A DNA stretch of 54,146 bases from Candidatus Shapirobacteria bacterium (GTDB taxonomy: Bacteria > Patescibacteriota > Microgenomatia > UBA12405 > UBA6130). The position numbers and the translations under genes were made by a program. Position 1 is the first letter of the stretch, and each line of letters opens with the position of its first letter. The stretch covers positions 1 through 54,146 of the forward strand of contig JALWDZ010000005.1 of NCBI GenBank assembly GCA_027039485.1, in the 5' to 3' direction. The notes beneath the pieces are model-generated. The model saw nothing but the letters and a program-made list of their open reading frames with translations, had not been told where the DNA came from and searched no databases. This document shows, piece by piece, positions 19,044 to 28,939 of this stretch.

Positions 19044-20660
19044 TCAAAAAAGCTTAAGTTTGGCCAAAAACTGCTCCCAGGCAGGGGCAAAAAAATCAAA
19101 AATGCGGCATTGCCAAGAAAGAAAAAGATAAACAGCGCTTCCGCCTAAAAAAGAAAAGGTGGTCAGCCAAAAAAGACCGAAAACATGTTGGCTGTCAAAA
19201 ACAAAGGCATCAAAGAAGTGCATCAAGCCCCAGGTCGCTAGTCCTGTCAAAAGGTTAATCAAAAAAAGCCAGCCAAAGAAAGTGCCATTAATTTGGATTT
19301 CCTCTTGCCAATGGTTCAGGCGGGCCACTAAAATAACAAAAAGGATTGTGAATTGGAGAAGGCTAGCCAGGGAAATGGCCAAGACAATAGCATAAATACC
19401 CCAGTGAAAATAATAAATGCCGGGAACGCTCACCAAAATATCAGCTACCAAAGCCCAAAAGGCAGCCCAGGAAGTTGTTTTGGTATCCTGCCAGGCGTAA
19501 AAAACCCGCACCAAAATTTGGATACCAGCCTGGGCTAGAATCGCCGGGGCTAAAAACGCCAAAAGGCGGCCAGTGGTCAAGGTAGCTGGCCAAGGAAATT
19601 GGCGGCTGCCGAAAAGCAAGCGGACCAGCTGGAGGCGGAGAACTAGCATCATTACCGTCACGAAAGAAGTCAGATAAAACACTAAATGAAAGGCTTTAAG
19701 AAACCGATCGCGAAAAGCTCGCCGCCGCTGGCGGGCCATTAAGGCCGAAAAGGAGGGCAGAACCGCTTGGCCCAAGGTAATCCCAAAAAGGCGGACCGGG
19801 ATCACGTAAAGATGTTGGGAAAGATAAAATAGAGACAGGCTGCCGGCAGGCAAAGCGCTCGCCAGAAAGATCGCCAAAGCATCGCCGATTTCATTCATCA
19901 CCAAAGCGACTGCCCGGGGGAGCATCAAGGTAAAAATTTTCTTTAATTCCGGACTCCAGAAAAAGCGCGGCCGGGATAAATAAAAACCGGTTTTGAAAAG
20001 AGCTGGCAGTTGGATTAGCCAGTGGCCGGCTGCACCAATAACCACTCCCAAAACCGGCGCTTCAATCCCTAGAGAAGGCGCCCAAAAAAGGATAGCCAAA
20101 ATAATGGCCAGGTTGTAAAAAATTGGCGCCAGAGCCGGAAAAAGAAACCGCCGCCGGGCCTGAAGAACGCCGGTGGTCAAACTGCTAAGCAAGAAAAATC
20201 CCTGACCAATAAGCATTAAGCGAAGCAAATGGGTCATTAAGGTTAATTGCCGCGGAGAAAAACCAGGGGCCAAAAGCCGCGCCAGCGGAAAAGCAAAAAC
20301 ATAAATTAGACCCCCCAAAATTAGAAAAAAGAGGCCCAAAATAAGAGCCAGATTTACCGTTAGGGCATAGGCCCGGCGGTGGTTACGCAGCCAGGTGGCA
20401 GTAAAAACGGGAATAAAAGCGGCCGCTAAAGAACCGCTTACCAGAAGGGTAAAAAGGAAATCGGGAATTTTAAAAGCAGCGTTATAAACATCCAATTGAG
20501 GAGCGCAACAAGCATAAAAAGTGGCGTAAAGCAAACGGTCCCGCCAAAGCCCCAGAAGCATAGAAACTGTAAAGGTGATTAGCAACAAAAGCGCTGCCGA
20601 GGTAACAGTTTTCTGCCGCCGCCAGAGGTGCCGAAAAGATAATTTAATTCTATAAGGCAT
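19044..20660 (-). CDS. murJ: Lipid II flippase MurJ/MviN
   Basis: Multi-TM; DVYNAAFKIPDFLFTLLVSGSLAAAFIPVFT, PRAVALVMNEIGDALAIFLASALPAGSLSLFYLSQHLYVIPVRLFGITLGQAVLPSFS. Confidence 0.92.
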   Translation of the reverse strand: MPYRIKLSFRHLWRRQKTVTSAALLLLITFTVSMLLGLWRDRLLYATFYACCAPQLDVYNAAFKIPDFLFTLLVSGSLAAAFIPVFTATWLRNHRRAYALTVNLALILGLFFLILGGLIYVFAFPLARLLAPGFSPRQLTLMTHLLRLMLIGQGFFLLSSLTTGVLQARRRFLFPALAPIFYNLAIILAILFWAPSLGIEAPVLGVVIGAAGHWLIQLPALFKTGFYLSRPRFFWSPELKKIFTLMLPRAVALVMNEIGDALAIFLASALPAGSLSLFYLSQHLYVIPVRLFGITLGQAVLPSFSALMARQRRRAFRDRFLKAFHLVFYLTSFVTVMMLVLRLQLVRLLFGSRQFPWPATLTTGRLLAFLAPAILAQAGIQILVRVFYAWQDTKTTSWAAFWALVADILVSVPGIYYFHWGIYAIVLAISLASLLQFTILFVILVARLNHWQEEIQINGTFFGWLFLINLLTGLATWGLMHFFDAFVFDSQHVFGLFWLTTFSFLGGSAVYLFLSWQCRIFDFFAPAWEQFLAKLKLF

Positions 20661-20718
20661 TGCCTCTTTAGGATAGCATGCCCTTGCTAAGAGGACAACG
20701 AGTTGCTAAAATAACACC

Positions 20719-21012
20719 ATGCCAATCACTAAATCGGCAAAAAAAGCCTTGCGCCAGTCACAGAAACGCCATCTTGTTAATTTGCGGCTTAAGCGACGGC
20801 TTAAGGCAGCCTTGAAAGAAGTTAGCCACCAAGCTAACGGCAAGACAATAGCTGCTGCCTACAAGGTCATTGATTTAGCAAAAAAACACCACCTTATCCA
20901 CCCCAACAAAGCCCGGCGCTTAAAAAGCAAAGTGGGCCGGCAACTAAAACCAACAACCCCCAAAACAAAAGCAAAAGCTAAAACAAATAAAAAGCCAGTT
21001 GCGAAAAAATAA
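20719..21012 (+). CDS. rpsT: 30S ribosomal protein S20
   Basis: MPITKSAKKALRQSQKRHLVNLRLKRRLKAALKEV...IHPNKARRLKSKVGRQL. Confidence 0.93.
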   Translation: MPITKSAKKALRQSQKRHLVNLRLKRRLKAALKEVSHQANGKTIAAAYKVIDLAKKHHLIHPNKARRLKSKVGRQLKPTTPKTKAKAKTNKKPVAKK

Positions 21013-21033
21013 AGAGCATCTTATCATTAGTCA

Positions 21034-22476
21034 GTGATGAAAAAGCACTGGCCATTGTGGGCGACTCTCTTTTTGTTAACCATTTTTCTTCTTCCTGGCC
21101 TCTTTGCTCCCCTCCAGTATGGCGATGAGTGCATCTATCTCACCATTGGCAACGCTCTTCGCCACGGTGCTGTCCTTTACCGCGATATCCACGATAACAA
21201 GCCGCCGTTTATTTATCTTTTGGCTGCGGCCAGTCTTGGTCATCTCTGGCTTTTCCGCCTCTTTAGCCTTCTTGCGGTTCTGGGACAATTTTCCCTCATT
21301 TACTTTTTTCTCAAAAAAATCATCGCCCCGCGGCAAATTTTTTCCATTCTTCTCTTAGGCATCCCTTTAGCCCTTATTTTTGAAGGCCGGGTAGCTAATG
21401 GGGAAATTTTTATGATGCTTCCCATTCTCTTGGCCGCCTTTTTCCTTTGGCAAAAGAGGCAGACTCTTACCTTCAACCAAGCATTTTTAGCCGGGCTCAT
21501 TTTTAGCCTGGGCATTCTTTTCAAGGCTCCGGCCGGTCTTGATGTTGTCGGCATTACTCTGGCCTTCTTTTGGCTCTTACCCAAACCCCAACGGCGGCTC
21601 CTTTGGCCATTAGCTTTTGGCGTGGCCACGCCAATTTTGCTTTCCCTCCTCTACTTTGCTCTGCGAGGCGGTTTTACCCCCTATCTCCGTTCTGCCCTCT
21701 TGCAAAATATTGGCTATCTTTCCAGTTGGTCGGGCCACAGTTACCGGAGACTTTTTGGCCGCACTTTACTTCTCCTAATGCTCTGGGGCGTTCTTTATTG
21801 GCAACGGCGCCAATTCCAGCCCTTTTGCCTTCTCGGAGCCAGCTGGTTCCTTTGGGCCCTTTTCGGCGCCCTCCTTTCCGGCCGCCCCTATCCTCATTAT
21901 TTCTGGGAAACTTTGCCTTCCCTTCTCCTTCTTGCTGCCTGCCCTTTTCTCCGGCGAAAAGAAATAGCCTTGCCAAGTTTAGCCAGCCTCCTCCTCGTCC
22001 TTAGCTGGTTTTCTTTCCACTTTTGGTGGTACCCTCAGCTAGCTTATTACCGCAATTTTATTGCCTATCTTAGCGGCCAGAAAAGCCTCCGGCAATACCG
22101 CCAATTTTGGGGCCAACGCTGCCTGGCCAACTATCGCCTGGCCAATTTCATCCGCCAAACTGTTCCCGATAATCAACCCATTTTTATTTGGGGCGACGCT
22201 GCCTGTGTTTATGCCCTCAGCCACCATCCGCCAGTCGGCCGCTACACAGTTAATTATCATATCTACGACTACAACGGCTTTGCCGCCACCCTGCAAGCCC
22301 TCCGCCAACGACAACCGGCAATTATTATCAAAATGGCCGGCGAAAAGCGGTCTTGGCCAGCCCTAGACCAATTTTTAGAGCAACACTATTACCTCATCCA
22401 CCAAAATTTTGTCCCCGACAGTATCTACCGCCGCTTTCCCGACCGCTGGCACAATCTCGGTATGTCTTTCCGTTAG
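21034..22476 (+). CDS. GT39/ArnT-like membrane glycosyltransferase
   Basis: YGDECIYLTIGNALRHGAVLYRDIHDNKPPFIYLLAAAS; multi-TM. Confidence 0.8.
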   Translation: MMKKHWPLWATLFLLTIFLLPGLFAPLQYGDECIYLTIGNALRHGAVLYRDIHDNKPPFIYLLAAASLGHLWLFRLFSLLAVLGQFSLIYFFLKKIIAPRQIFSILLLGIPLALIFEGRVANGEIFMMLPILLAAFFLWQKRQTLTFNQAFLAGLIFSLGILFKAPAGLDVVGITLAFFWLLPKPQRRLLWPLAFGVATPILLSLLYFALRGGFTPYLRSALLQNIGYLSSWSGHSYRRLFGRTLLLLMLWGVLYWQRRQFQPFCLLGASWFLWALFGALLSGRPYPHYFWETLPSLLLLAACPFLRRKEIALPSLASLLLVLSWFSFHFWWYPQLAYYRNFIAYLSGQKSLRQYRQFWGQRCLANYRLANFIRQTVPDNQPIFIWGDAACVYALSHHPPVGRYTVNYHIYDYNGFAATLQALRQRQPAIIIKMAGEKRSWPALDQFLEQHYYLIHQNFVPDSIYRRFPDRWHNLGMSFR

Positions 22477-23105
22477 GTACTAAGTGCCAACCAAATCCCA
22501 AATTACAAACCTGCCTGCGCAAAGACATCCCAAGCACCAAATCACAAGCAAATCCTAAATCCTAATGACCCAAATCCTAAACAAATCCAAAATTCAAATG
22601 ATCAAATGACAAAAACTCAAGACGCTCCCTCTTGTCATCCCGCCCTTTCATAAGAAAGGGCGGGATCTAGTGAGCGGAGCGAGCGCATGAAAGTTTAAGT
22701 TATAAAATTGCGCTTCGCTAGATTTTTACCCCGACTCTGCCAGCTGGTGGAACGTCCTGGGGCTTCGCTTCGCTCAGAATGACGCGGTTTAAAAATGTTT
22801 TGAGCATTTGGATTTTGAACATTTGAACATTGTTTAGGATTTAGGATTTTGGTAATTAGGATTTGTTTGCCACTTGGAATTTGTGATTTTGTGCTTTTTG
22901 ACCTAGCTCCTCCAACCTAGTTCCTAGTTCCATTCTTTAACTTTCCACTTTAACTTCTTTTTCACCTTACACTTTTCATTTTTCATTTTTCCCGAGGTGT
23001 AGGTAGGTTTCCACCGCCCAGGTGGAAAATTCGGGATGTCCAGTATGTCTGGGCCACTGCACCGCTTTTGATTGCCGCTGGAAGCTGAAAATTGTAAAAT
23101 AAGAA
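22477..23105. repeat. Interspersed modular intergenic repeat locus R2 (long imperfect palindrome)
   Basis: Left arm AAATCCTAATGACCCAAATCCTAAAC...CAAATGACAAAAAC near 22551-22617; complementary right arm GTTTTGAGCATTTGGATTTTG...GTTTAGGATTTAGGATTT near 22797-22866; central GTCATCCCGCCCTTTC...GAAAGGGCGGGATC hairpin; TAGYTCC and CACTTT heptads. Confidence 0.87.
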
Positions 23106-23109
23106 ACCG

Positions 23110-24612
23110 ATGAAAAAACTGGGCGTTTCCCGACAACGCTTGCTAGAAATCTTTCCTGGCTTCCTTTCCTGGAGCATCATCCTTTTCCCTTTTTGGGGCG
23201 CTTTCTTTGTCCCCCGCCTGGTGGCCTATTTTACCGTGGCCTTCTTGGTTTTTTGGTTTTACCAGTCATTCAAAAACCTATTTTTGGGCATTCGCGGCTA
23301 CCGCAATATCCAAAAGGCAGCTAAAATTTCCTGGCGCCAACTTTATCAAAAAGAAAAAAAGCCTTCCTGGCTGCCCTGGCACAAAATTTACCATGTGGTT
23401 ATCATCCCCAACTATAACGAGCCGGCAGCAAAGTTAGCCGCCACTTCTCTCAAATCGCTTAGCCAACAAGAAGAAATTGATAAAAAGCAGCTTATTGTTG
23501 TTCTTGCCATGGAAGCCCGGGCCAAAAATGCCCAGAGCAAGGCCCGCCAGCTAAAGAAACAGTTTGCCGGCCAATTTGGCCACTTGCTAGTCACATTTCA
23601 CCCCGGCAACCTCCCCGGCGAAATTAAAGGAAAGGCAGCCAACGAAGCCTGGGCTGCCAGAAAGGTAAAACAATTTTTAGTGGACCAAAAGGGCTATTCT
23701 TTAGACTACCTTACCGTAACCAGCTGCGATGCTGACGCCCAATTTCACCCCCGTTACTTTGCTGCCCTAACCTATTTCTTCGCTCGCGATCCCCGGCGCT
23801 ACCAGCGCTTCTGGCAGAGCCCTATTTTCTGGTACAACAACCTCGACCGGGTTCCCGTTCCCATCCGCATTATCGGCATTATCGGCAACATCAACCATGT
23901 CAGCCATATTCAAGATCCCGACCATTTGCATTTCAACTACTCCACCTATTCCCTTTCTTTCCGGCTGCTTAATCAAGTTGGCTATTGGGACCGCGATATT
24001 ATTCCCGAAGATTGGCATCTTTTCCTCCAGGCCTTTTTTGCCACTAAAGGTCAAGCTAGCATTCAACCCATCTTTTTACCCACCAGCATTGACGCTCCCG
24101 AGGGAGAGAGTTTTTGGGATGCCTTGAAAAACCGTTACTTCCAATGCCAGCGCCACGCCTGGGGGGTTACTGATATTCCTTATGCCATCACCCAAGCCAA
24201 GAATCATCCCGAGATTCCCCTCAGCCTCCGCCTAGCCCGGATCTACAAAATGCTCGAAACCCACCTCCTCTGGTCAACCAACTGGTTCATTCTCACCCTC
24301 AACGCCTGGCTGGTAACCCTTCTCAACCCCCGCTTTTTCCAAACTACCCTTGGCTATAATCTCCCCAAATTCTCTGGCGCCATTCTTACCGTCTGCCTTT
24401 TAGCCCTTTTAGGAGTTATCATTTTAGACTTTCGCCTCCGCCCGGCTAATATCAAAGCCCGCAATCTTGGCGATTACCTGAAAGAGTTCCTCCAGTGGCT
24501 TATCTTGCCCCTGGCTTCTCTCTTCATGGCCGTCCTTCCCGGCCTCGATGCCCAAACCCACCTCATGCTCGGACGGCGGTTAGAATACCGGACTACCAAA
24601 AAACTGGCATGA
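23110..24612 (+). CDS. Glycosyltransferase family 2-like membrane protein
   Basis: HVVIIPNYNEPAAKLAATSLKSLSQQ...LDYLTVTSCDADAQFHPRYFAALTYFF...QCQRHAWGVTDIPYAI. Confidence 0.82.
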   Translation: MKKLGVSRQRLLEIFPGFLSWSIILFPFWGAFFVPRLVAYFTVAFLVFWFYQSFKNLFLGIRGYRNIQKAAKISWRQLYQKEKKPSWLPWHKIYHVVIIPNYNEPAAKLAATSLKSLSQQEEIDKKQLIVVLAMEARAKNAQSKARQLKKQFAGQFGHLLVTFHPGNLPGEIKGKAANEAWAARKVKQFLVDQKGYSLDYLTVTSCDADAQFHPRYFAALTYFFARDPRRYQRFWQSPIFWYNNLDRVPVPIRIIGIIGNINHVSHIQDPDHLHFNYSTYSLSFRLLNQVGYWDRDIIPEDWHLFLQAFFATKGQASIQPIFLPTSIDAPEGESFWDALKNRYFQCQRHAWGVTDIPYAITQAKNHPEIPLSLRLARIYKMLETHLLWSTNWFILTLNAWLVTLLNPRFFQTTLGYNLPKFSGAILTVCLLALLGVIILDFRLRPANIKARNLGDYLKEFLQWLILPLASLFMAVLPGLDAQTHLMLGRRLEYRTTKKLA

Positions 24613-24983
24613 AAAAATACTTTTTGGGAGCTCTAGGGCGCATCGGTTTGCTCTGGCAACAGCCAACTATCGCCCCTCTCGTTTACCTAAACTTTCTCCT
24701 CATCGGCAGCCAATTCATCCTCATTCTAGTCTTAGGCCGCCTCCTTCCGCCACTGATCCCTCTTTTCTATAGCCGCCCCTGGGGCCAGCTCCAATTAACC
24801 TCGCCGAATTTCTTGTTTCTTCTGCCAGCACTTTCCCTAGCCGTCCTCTTCCTCAATAGCCTTTTGACAACTATTTTTCTCAAGGAAACAATCTTTGCCC
24901 AACTTTACACTTGGACTAGCAATCTCTTTGCTTTCCTCCTCCTTTTAGCTTTAAGCCGCTTATTTTTTACTTTTCTCTTTTAA
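24609..24983 (+). CDS. Small membrane protein, unknown function
   Basis: MKKYFLGALGRIGLLWQQPT..., three TM-like segments; ATGA overlap with the preceding gene and TAATG overlap with the next. Confidence 0.65.
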   Translation: MKKYFLGALGRIGLLWQQPTIAPLVYLNFLLIGSQFILILVLGRLLPPLIPLFYSRPWGQLQLTSPNFLFLLPALSLAVLFLNSLLTTIFLKETIFAQLYTWTSNLFAFLLLLALSRLFFTFLF

Positions 24984-26029
24984 TGGGCAACATTATTCAC
25001 ATTTTTAGCTACCCCTTCTTAACCGCCTTTGCTTTCACCGCTATAACCACGCCAGCCGTGATTCGTTTTTTTCGCCGCCACCGTTGGCTTGACGACCCCC
25101 GCCAAAAGCGAGTCAACGTTACCCACCTCTATCCTGTCCCCCGCGGCGGCGGCTTGCCGATTGCCATCGGCCTTCTTGCCGCCATCCTCCTTTTCCTTCC
25201 CCTGGATACCAAAGTGTTGGCCGTTCTTTTAGCCATTACCATCAATCTAGTCGTTGGCCTCCTTGATGATATCCACAACCTCAACCCCTACCTCCGGCTG
25301 ACAACTAACACCCTCGCCGCTCTTTGCCTCGTTCTGGCCGGCATCAAAATCGCCTTTGTTACCCACCCTTTCTTGGCTCACCAGGTGCTTTTCCTAAGCC
25401 AAAAATGGTTCTTTATTTCCCTCGGCGATTTGCTAACCATCGTTTGGTTCGTTTGGATGACCAATGTTGTCGGCTGGGCCGGAGGCATCGAAGGGCAATT
25501 ACCCGGCCTGGTAAGCATTGCTGCGGTTATTATCGGCATCCTGGGCATCCGTTTCAGCCAAGACTTAACCCAATGGCCCCTTATCAGTTTGGCCGGGGCG
25601 GTAGCCGGAGCCTATCTTGGTTTTCTCCCCTACAATTTTTATCCCCAGCAAATTATGCCCGGTTATTCTGGCAAAAGCATTGCCGGGCTGCTTTTGGGCA
25701 TTTTAGCCGTGCTTTCTGGCGCCAAGCTGGCAACCGCCATCCTTGTCTTAGGCATTCCCATGGCCGACGGCATTCTGGCCATTAGCCGCCGTCTTTGGCG
25801 GGGCCAATCGCCAGTCTGGGGTGACGCCGAATACCTCCACCACCTTCTTTTCCGCCTCGGCTGGCCCCGGACTAAAATTGCCATCCTTTACTGGCTCTTT
25901 TCCCTCATTTTGGGCATTCTTGTTCTCAATTTAAACAGCCGCCAGAAAATTTATGCTTTCCTTTTGGTTTTTATCGTCTTGGTGGCTTTTTCCCTTTTCC
26001 TCAAACGCCTCTTAGCCCAGCGCCATTAG
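24983..26029 (+). CDS. MraY/WecA-family glycosyl-1-phosphate transferase
   Basis: DDPRQKRVNVTHLYPVPRGGGLPI, VVGLLDDIHNLNPYLRLTTNTLAA, VVGWAGGIEGQLPGLVSIAAVI, GAVAGAYLGFLPYNFYP, YLHHLLFRLGW. Confidence 0.9.
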   Translation: MGNIIHIFSYPFLTAFAFTAITTPAVIRFFRRHRWLDDPRQKRVNVTHLYPVPRGGGLPIAIGLLAAILLFLPLDTKVLAVLLAITINLVVGLLDDIHNLNPYLRLTTNTLAALCLVLAGIKIAFVTHPFLAHQVLFLSQKWFFISLGDLLTIVWFVWMTNVVGWAGGIEGQLPGLVSIAAVIIGILGIRFSQDLTQWPLISLAGAVAGAYLGFLPYNFYPQQIMPGYSGKSIAGLLLGILAVLSGAKLATAILVLGIPMADGILAISRRLWRGQSPVWGDAEYLHHLLFRLGWPRTKIAILYWLFSLILGILVLNLNSRQKIYAFLLVFIVLVAFSLFLKRLLAQRH

Positions 26030-26820
26030 TCCACTTTGGTGGCATAACGGCCAGAAACCCAACCCGTTTTCCCTGGCTGGTATTCGATTTCCAGCCAGCC
26101 ATTCTTTTCGTCGCGATAGGGATATTTCTTGCCGGGAGTAACTTTAGCCACTTCGGGGCTGGCTCGGGTTGGCTTTTCCCGCACCCGCAGCCATCCGGTC
26201 GGCGTTTCTTTAATTTTTACCTCCGGCCCGGCTTCTGGCGCCGGCGTCGGGGTAGCACTGGCCGTTTTAGCTGGCCCAAAATCAACTTCAGCCACCAACC
26301 GATAGCCAGCCACCGCTTGCAATTCCAATTCCTGATTAGGCCGCTGGGGAAGAGAAAAAACAAAATGGTGTCCGCCGCTGCCAATATCTTTAAGCGAAAG
26401 GGGGGTAAAGCCTTTCATTTCCCCGTCAATAGTAACGCTGGCCTTAGGCGGCAAAGAGGTCAAAAAACAGCCCGCCTTATCTTTTTCCCGAGTTGGCAAG
26501 AGGTAGACCACCCGCCCTTGGCTTAGGGGATCGCGGAATTCCCGGTGAACCAATACCCGGGTGTCGGCCGGAATTGAAAGCGTCCGCTCCCAGGTCCACT
26601 GCTTATTGTCAACCACCAATTTAATTTGCCAATTGCCCGGCCGAAGATGGTTATTTTGATAAGGCGTTTTACCTACCGCCCGGCCATTAAGATACACTGT
26701 TGCCGCTGGGCTGGATTCTACTGCCAGGCCAGCCCGCTGGGGACTAAGCAAGTGCCAAAGAAGAAAAATCGTCCCGGCCACAAAAATAACCACCGCCAAA
26801 ACAAAAATCGCCCGTTTCAT
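26026..26820 (-). CDS. PEGA-domain protein with C-terminal SH3-like domain
   Basis: AVESSPAATVYLNGRAVGKTPYQNNHLRPG; LPPKASVTIDGEMKGFTPLSLKDIGSG; GWLRVREKPTRASPEVAKVTPGKKYPYRDEKNGWLEIEY. Confidence 0.85.
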   Translation of the reverse strand: MKRAIFVLAVVIFVAGTIFLLWHLLSPQRAGLAVESSPAATVYLNGRAVGKTPYQNNHLRPGNWQIKLVVDNKQWTWERTLSIPADTRVLVHREFRDPLSQGRVVYLLPTREKDKAGCFLTSLPPKASVTIDGEMKGFTPLSLKDIGSGGHHFVFSLPQRPNQELELQAVAGYRLVAEVDFGPAKTASATPTPAPEAGPEVKIKETPTGWLRVREKPTRASPEVAKVTPGKKYPYRDEKNGWLEIEYQPGKTGWVSGRYATKVD

Positions 26821-26902
26821 AATTTGAGATTAGCAAAAAATTATCCGCCTGTCTATGGCTCCCAAAAATCTGTTACAATTAAATAGAAAGGGGGTGATAA
26901 TA

Positions 26903-27235
26903 ATGGATAATTTAGATGAAAAGACAAAAGGCGCTTTAGCCTATCTCTTAGGCTTTTTAAGCGGCATTTTCTTTATTTTAACCGAGAAAAAATCTAGTTT
27001 CGTCCGCTTCCACGCCTGGCAGTCAACCATTGTTTTCGGCCTCTTTTTTGTTGCCGATATTATCTTAGGATTCTTACCTATCTTTGGGTTTTTCTTGGTC
27101 AACATCTTAGGCTTAACCGCTTTTGTTCTCTGGCTTTTCTTAATGTGGAAAGCCTACCAAGGAGAGCAATACCATCTGCCTTATGTAGGCGCCTGGGCCG
27201 ACCAACAGCTCGCCAAGGAGAAAAAGAATGCCTAA
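26903..27235 (+). CDS. DUF4870/Tic20-like small membrane protein
   Basis: MDNLDEKTKGALAYLLGFLSGIFFILTEKKSSFVRFHAWQSTIVFG; GGGGGTGA SD upstream. Confidence 0.8.
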   Translation: MDNLDEKTKGALAYLLGFLSGIFFILTEKKSSFVRFHAWQSTIVFGLFFVADIILGFLPIFGFFLVNILGLTAFVLWLFLMWKAYQGEQYHLPYVGAWADQQLAKEKKNA

Positions 27236-28478
27236 AATTATCAAAGTAACTGGCCAGTGGCTCCTCAATTCGCGGGGCGTGCCGACGGTAATGGCCACCG
27301 TTTACCTCAGCAGCGGCCATCAGGGGAGCGCCAGCGTCCCCCGGGGGGCTTCGCGGGGGAAACACGAAGCCGTAGATTTACGCGACGATGACCCGCGGCG
27401 CTGGCAAGGGCAAGGGGTCCGCAAAGCCCGGCAAAACATCGAAAAGATAGAGGCTATCCTCCAAGGGCGGCAGCTACAACCGGAAAAGCTGGATGAGCTG
27501 CTAATTGCCAGCGACGGCACCACCGACAAAAGCCATTTTGGCGCCAATGCCATTTTGGCTGTTTCCTTGGCAATGGCCCGGGCGGCCGCGGCGGCGGCGC
27601 AGCTTCCCCTTTACCGCTGGCTCAATAAGACTTATTTCCCAGAAATAAAACTGGCCAAATTGCCTACCCCTCTCTTAAATTTTCTCAACGGCGGCCAACA
27701 CGCCTTCCCCGGTCCCGATTTTCAAGAATTTATGGTTGTCCCCCGCCGCCAAACTAGCTTCCAAGAAAAATTAATGATGGCTAACGCTGTTTATTTCCAG
27801 CTTAAGGAAAAGCTACGCCGCCGCCGCTGGCCGACCACCGTTGGTGACGAAGGCGGCTTTGCCCCACCGCTGAGCCATAACGAGGAGGCTATCGAGCTTC
27901 TCCTAGCTGCCATTGAAGCGGCCGGATACCAACCGGGTCAAGATTTTGTTCTCGCCATTGATGCTGCCGCCAGCCAACTTTATCGGGCCGGCCGTTATTG
28001 GCTCCGCCGCGAAGGGCGCCAACTTCCGGCAGAAAAATTGCACCAACTCTATCAAAAATGGGCTGAAAAATACCCACTGGCCATTCTTGAAGACGGCTTT
28101 GACGAAGAGGCTTGGGGGGATTTCCGCAAATTAACCCACCAATTGGGCCAGAAAATAAAAATTGTTGGTGACGATCTTTACACCACCAATATCCAGCGGT
28201 TAGAAAAGGGGCTCCAGCTGCAAGCAACCAACGCCGTCTTAGTTAAGCCCAATCAGATTGGCACCTTAAAAGAAACGGTCGCCTTCATAAAATTAGCCCG
28301 GCAAAACCGGCAAACGATTATTATTTCCCACCGCTCCGGGGAAACTTGCGACAGTTTTATTGCCGACCTAGCCGTCGCCGCCCAGGCCGAATATATTAAG
28401 GCTGGCGCCCTGGCTCGAAGCGAACGGCTGGCAAAATATAACCGCCTCCTGGCCATCGAGCGCCAGTTGGCGGTTTAA
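27228..28478 (+). CDS. eno: Enolase
   Basis: NSRGVPTV, FLNGGQHA, QEFMVVP, TVGDEGGFAPPL, AIDAAAS, ILEDGF, IVGDDLYTTN, LVKPNQIGTLKE, SHRSGET, ARSERLAKYNRLLAIE. Confidence 0.96.
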   Translation: MPKIIKVTGQWLLNSRGVPTVMATVYLSSGHQGSASVPRGASRGKHEAVDLRDDDPRRWQGQGVRKARQNIEKIEAILQGRQLQPEKLDELLIASDGTTDKSHFGANAILAVSLAMARAAAAAAQLPLYRWLNKTYFPEIKLAKLPTPLLNFLNGGQHAFPGPDFQEFMVVPRRQTSFQEKLMMANAVYFQLKEKLRRRRWPTTVGDEGGFAPPLSHNEEAIELLLAAIEAAGYQPGQDFVLAIDAAASQLYRAGRYWLRREGRQLPAEKLHQLYQKWAEKYPLAILEDGFDEEAWGDFRKLTHQLGQKIKIVGDDLYTTNIQRLEKGLQLQATNAVLVKPNQIGTLKETVAFIKLARQNRQTIIISHRSGETCDSFIADLAVAAQAEYIKAGALARSERLAKYNRLLAIERQLAV

Positions 28479-28494
28479 AAGCTGCCCTTCCTTT

Positions 28495-28920
28495 TTAGCC
28501 TTGGCGAGCCTTTACGGCGATCTTCTTTGGCTTTGCCTCCTCAGCTTTGGGCAAAGTTATCGTCAAGACGCCATTCTTAAGCTCCGCCTTGGCCTTATCC
28601 GGCTTAATGGGACAGGGAATGGTGGTGGTGTAAATATAGCGCGCCTGCCGGGCTTGGCGATAAACAATCTTCTTTTTCTCTTTCTTTTCTTCGGTTTCTT
28701 TATGCTCGGCCTTAATGGTTAGGGTTCGGCCCTCAAGGCTAATGTCAATTTCTTTTTCCTCAACGCCCGGCACATTGGCTTGCACCACCAAACTATCATC
28801 AGTCTCATAAACCGTTAGCCCTTCGCCAGCCTCAGCCCATTCCTCATCTTCTTCCAAGGGCCAAGGCAAACGGCTCCAGGCTCGGGCCAGACTAAACGGA
28901 TCCCATTTAACTACTGCCAT
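28495..28920 (-). CDS. Hsp20/alpha-crystallin family small heat shock protein
   Basis: YETDDSLVVQANVPGVEEKEIDISLEGRTLTIKAEHKE...KAELKNGVLTITLPKAEEAKPKKIAV; SD AGGAGGTGAG before ATG at 28920. Confidence 0.93.
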   Translation of the reverse strand: MAVVKWDPFSLARAWSRLPWPLEEDEEWAEAGEGLTVYETDDSLVVQANVPGVEEKEIDISLEGRTLTIKAEHKETEEKKEKKKIVYRQARQARYIYTTTIPCPIKPDKAKAELKNGVLTITLPKAEEAKPKKIAVKARQG

Positions 28921-28939
28921 CTTTCTCACCTCCTTTCTT

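Noticed and set aside
22924-23180. Minus-strand ORFs 22924-23136 and 22983-23180
   Set aside because: Translate repeat tracts (e.g. KMKNEKCKVKKKLKWKVKEWN from CACTTT heptads); no coding support.
24495-24608. N-terminal extension of the 24495-24983 ORF
   Set aside because: Overlaps the GT2 gene out of frame; MKKYFLGALG at 24609 with ATGA overlap is the more plausible start.
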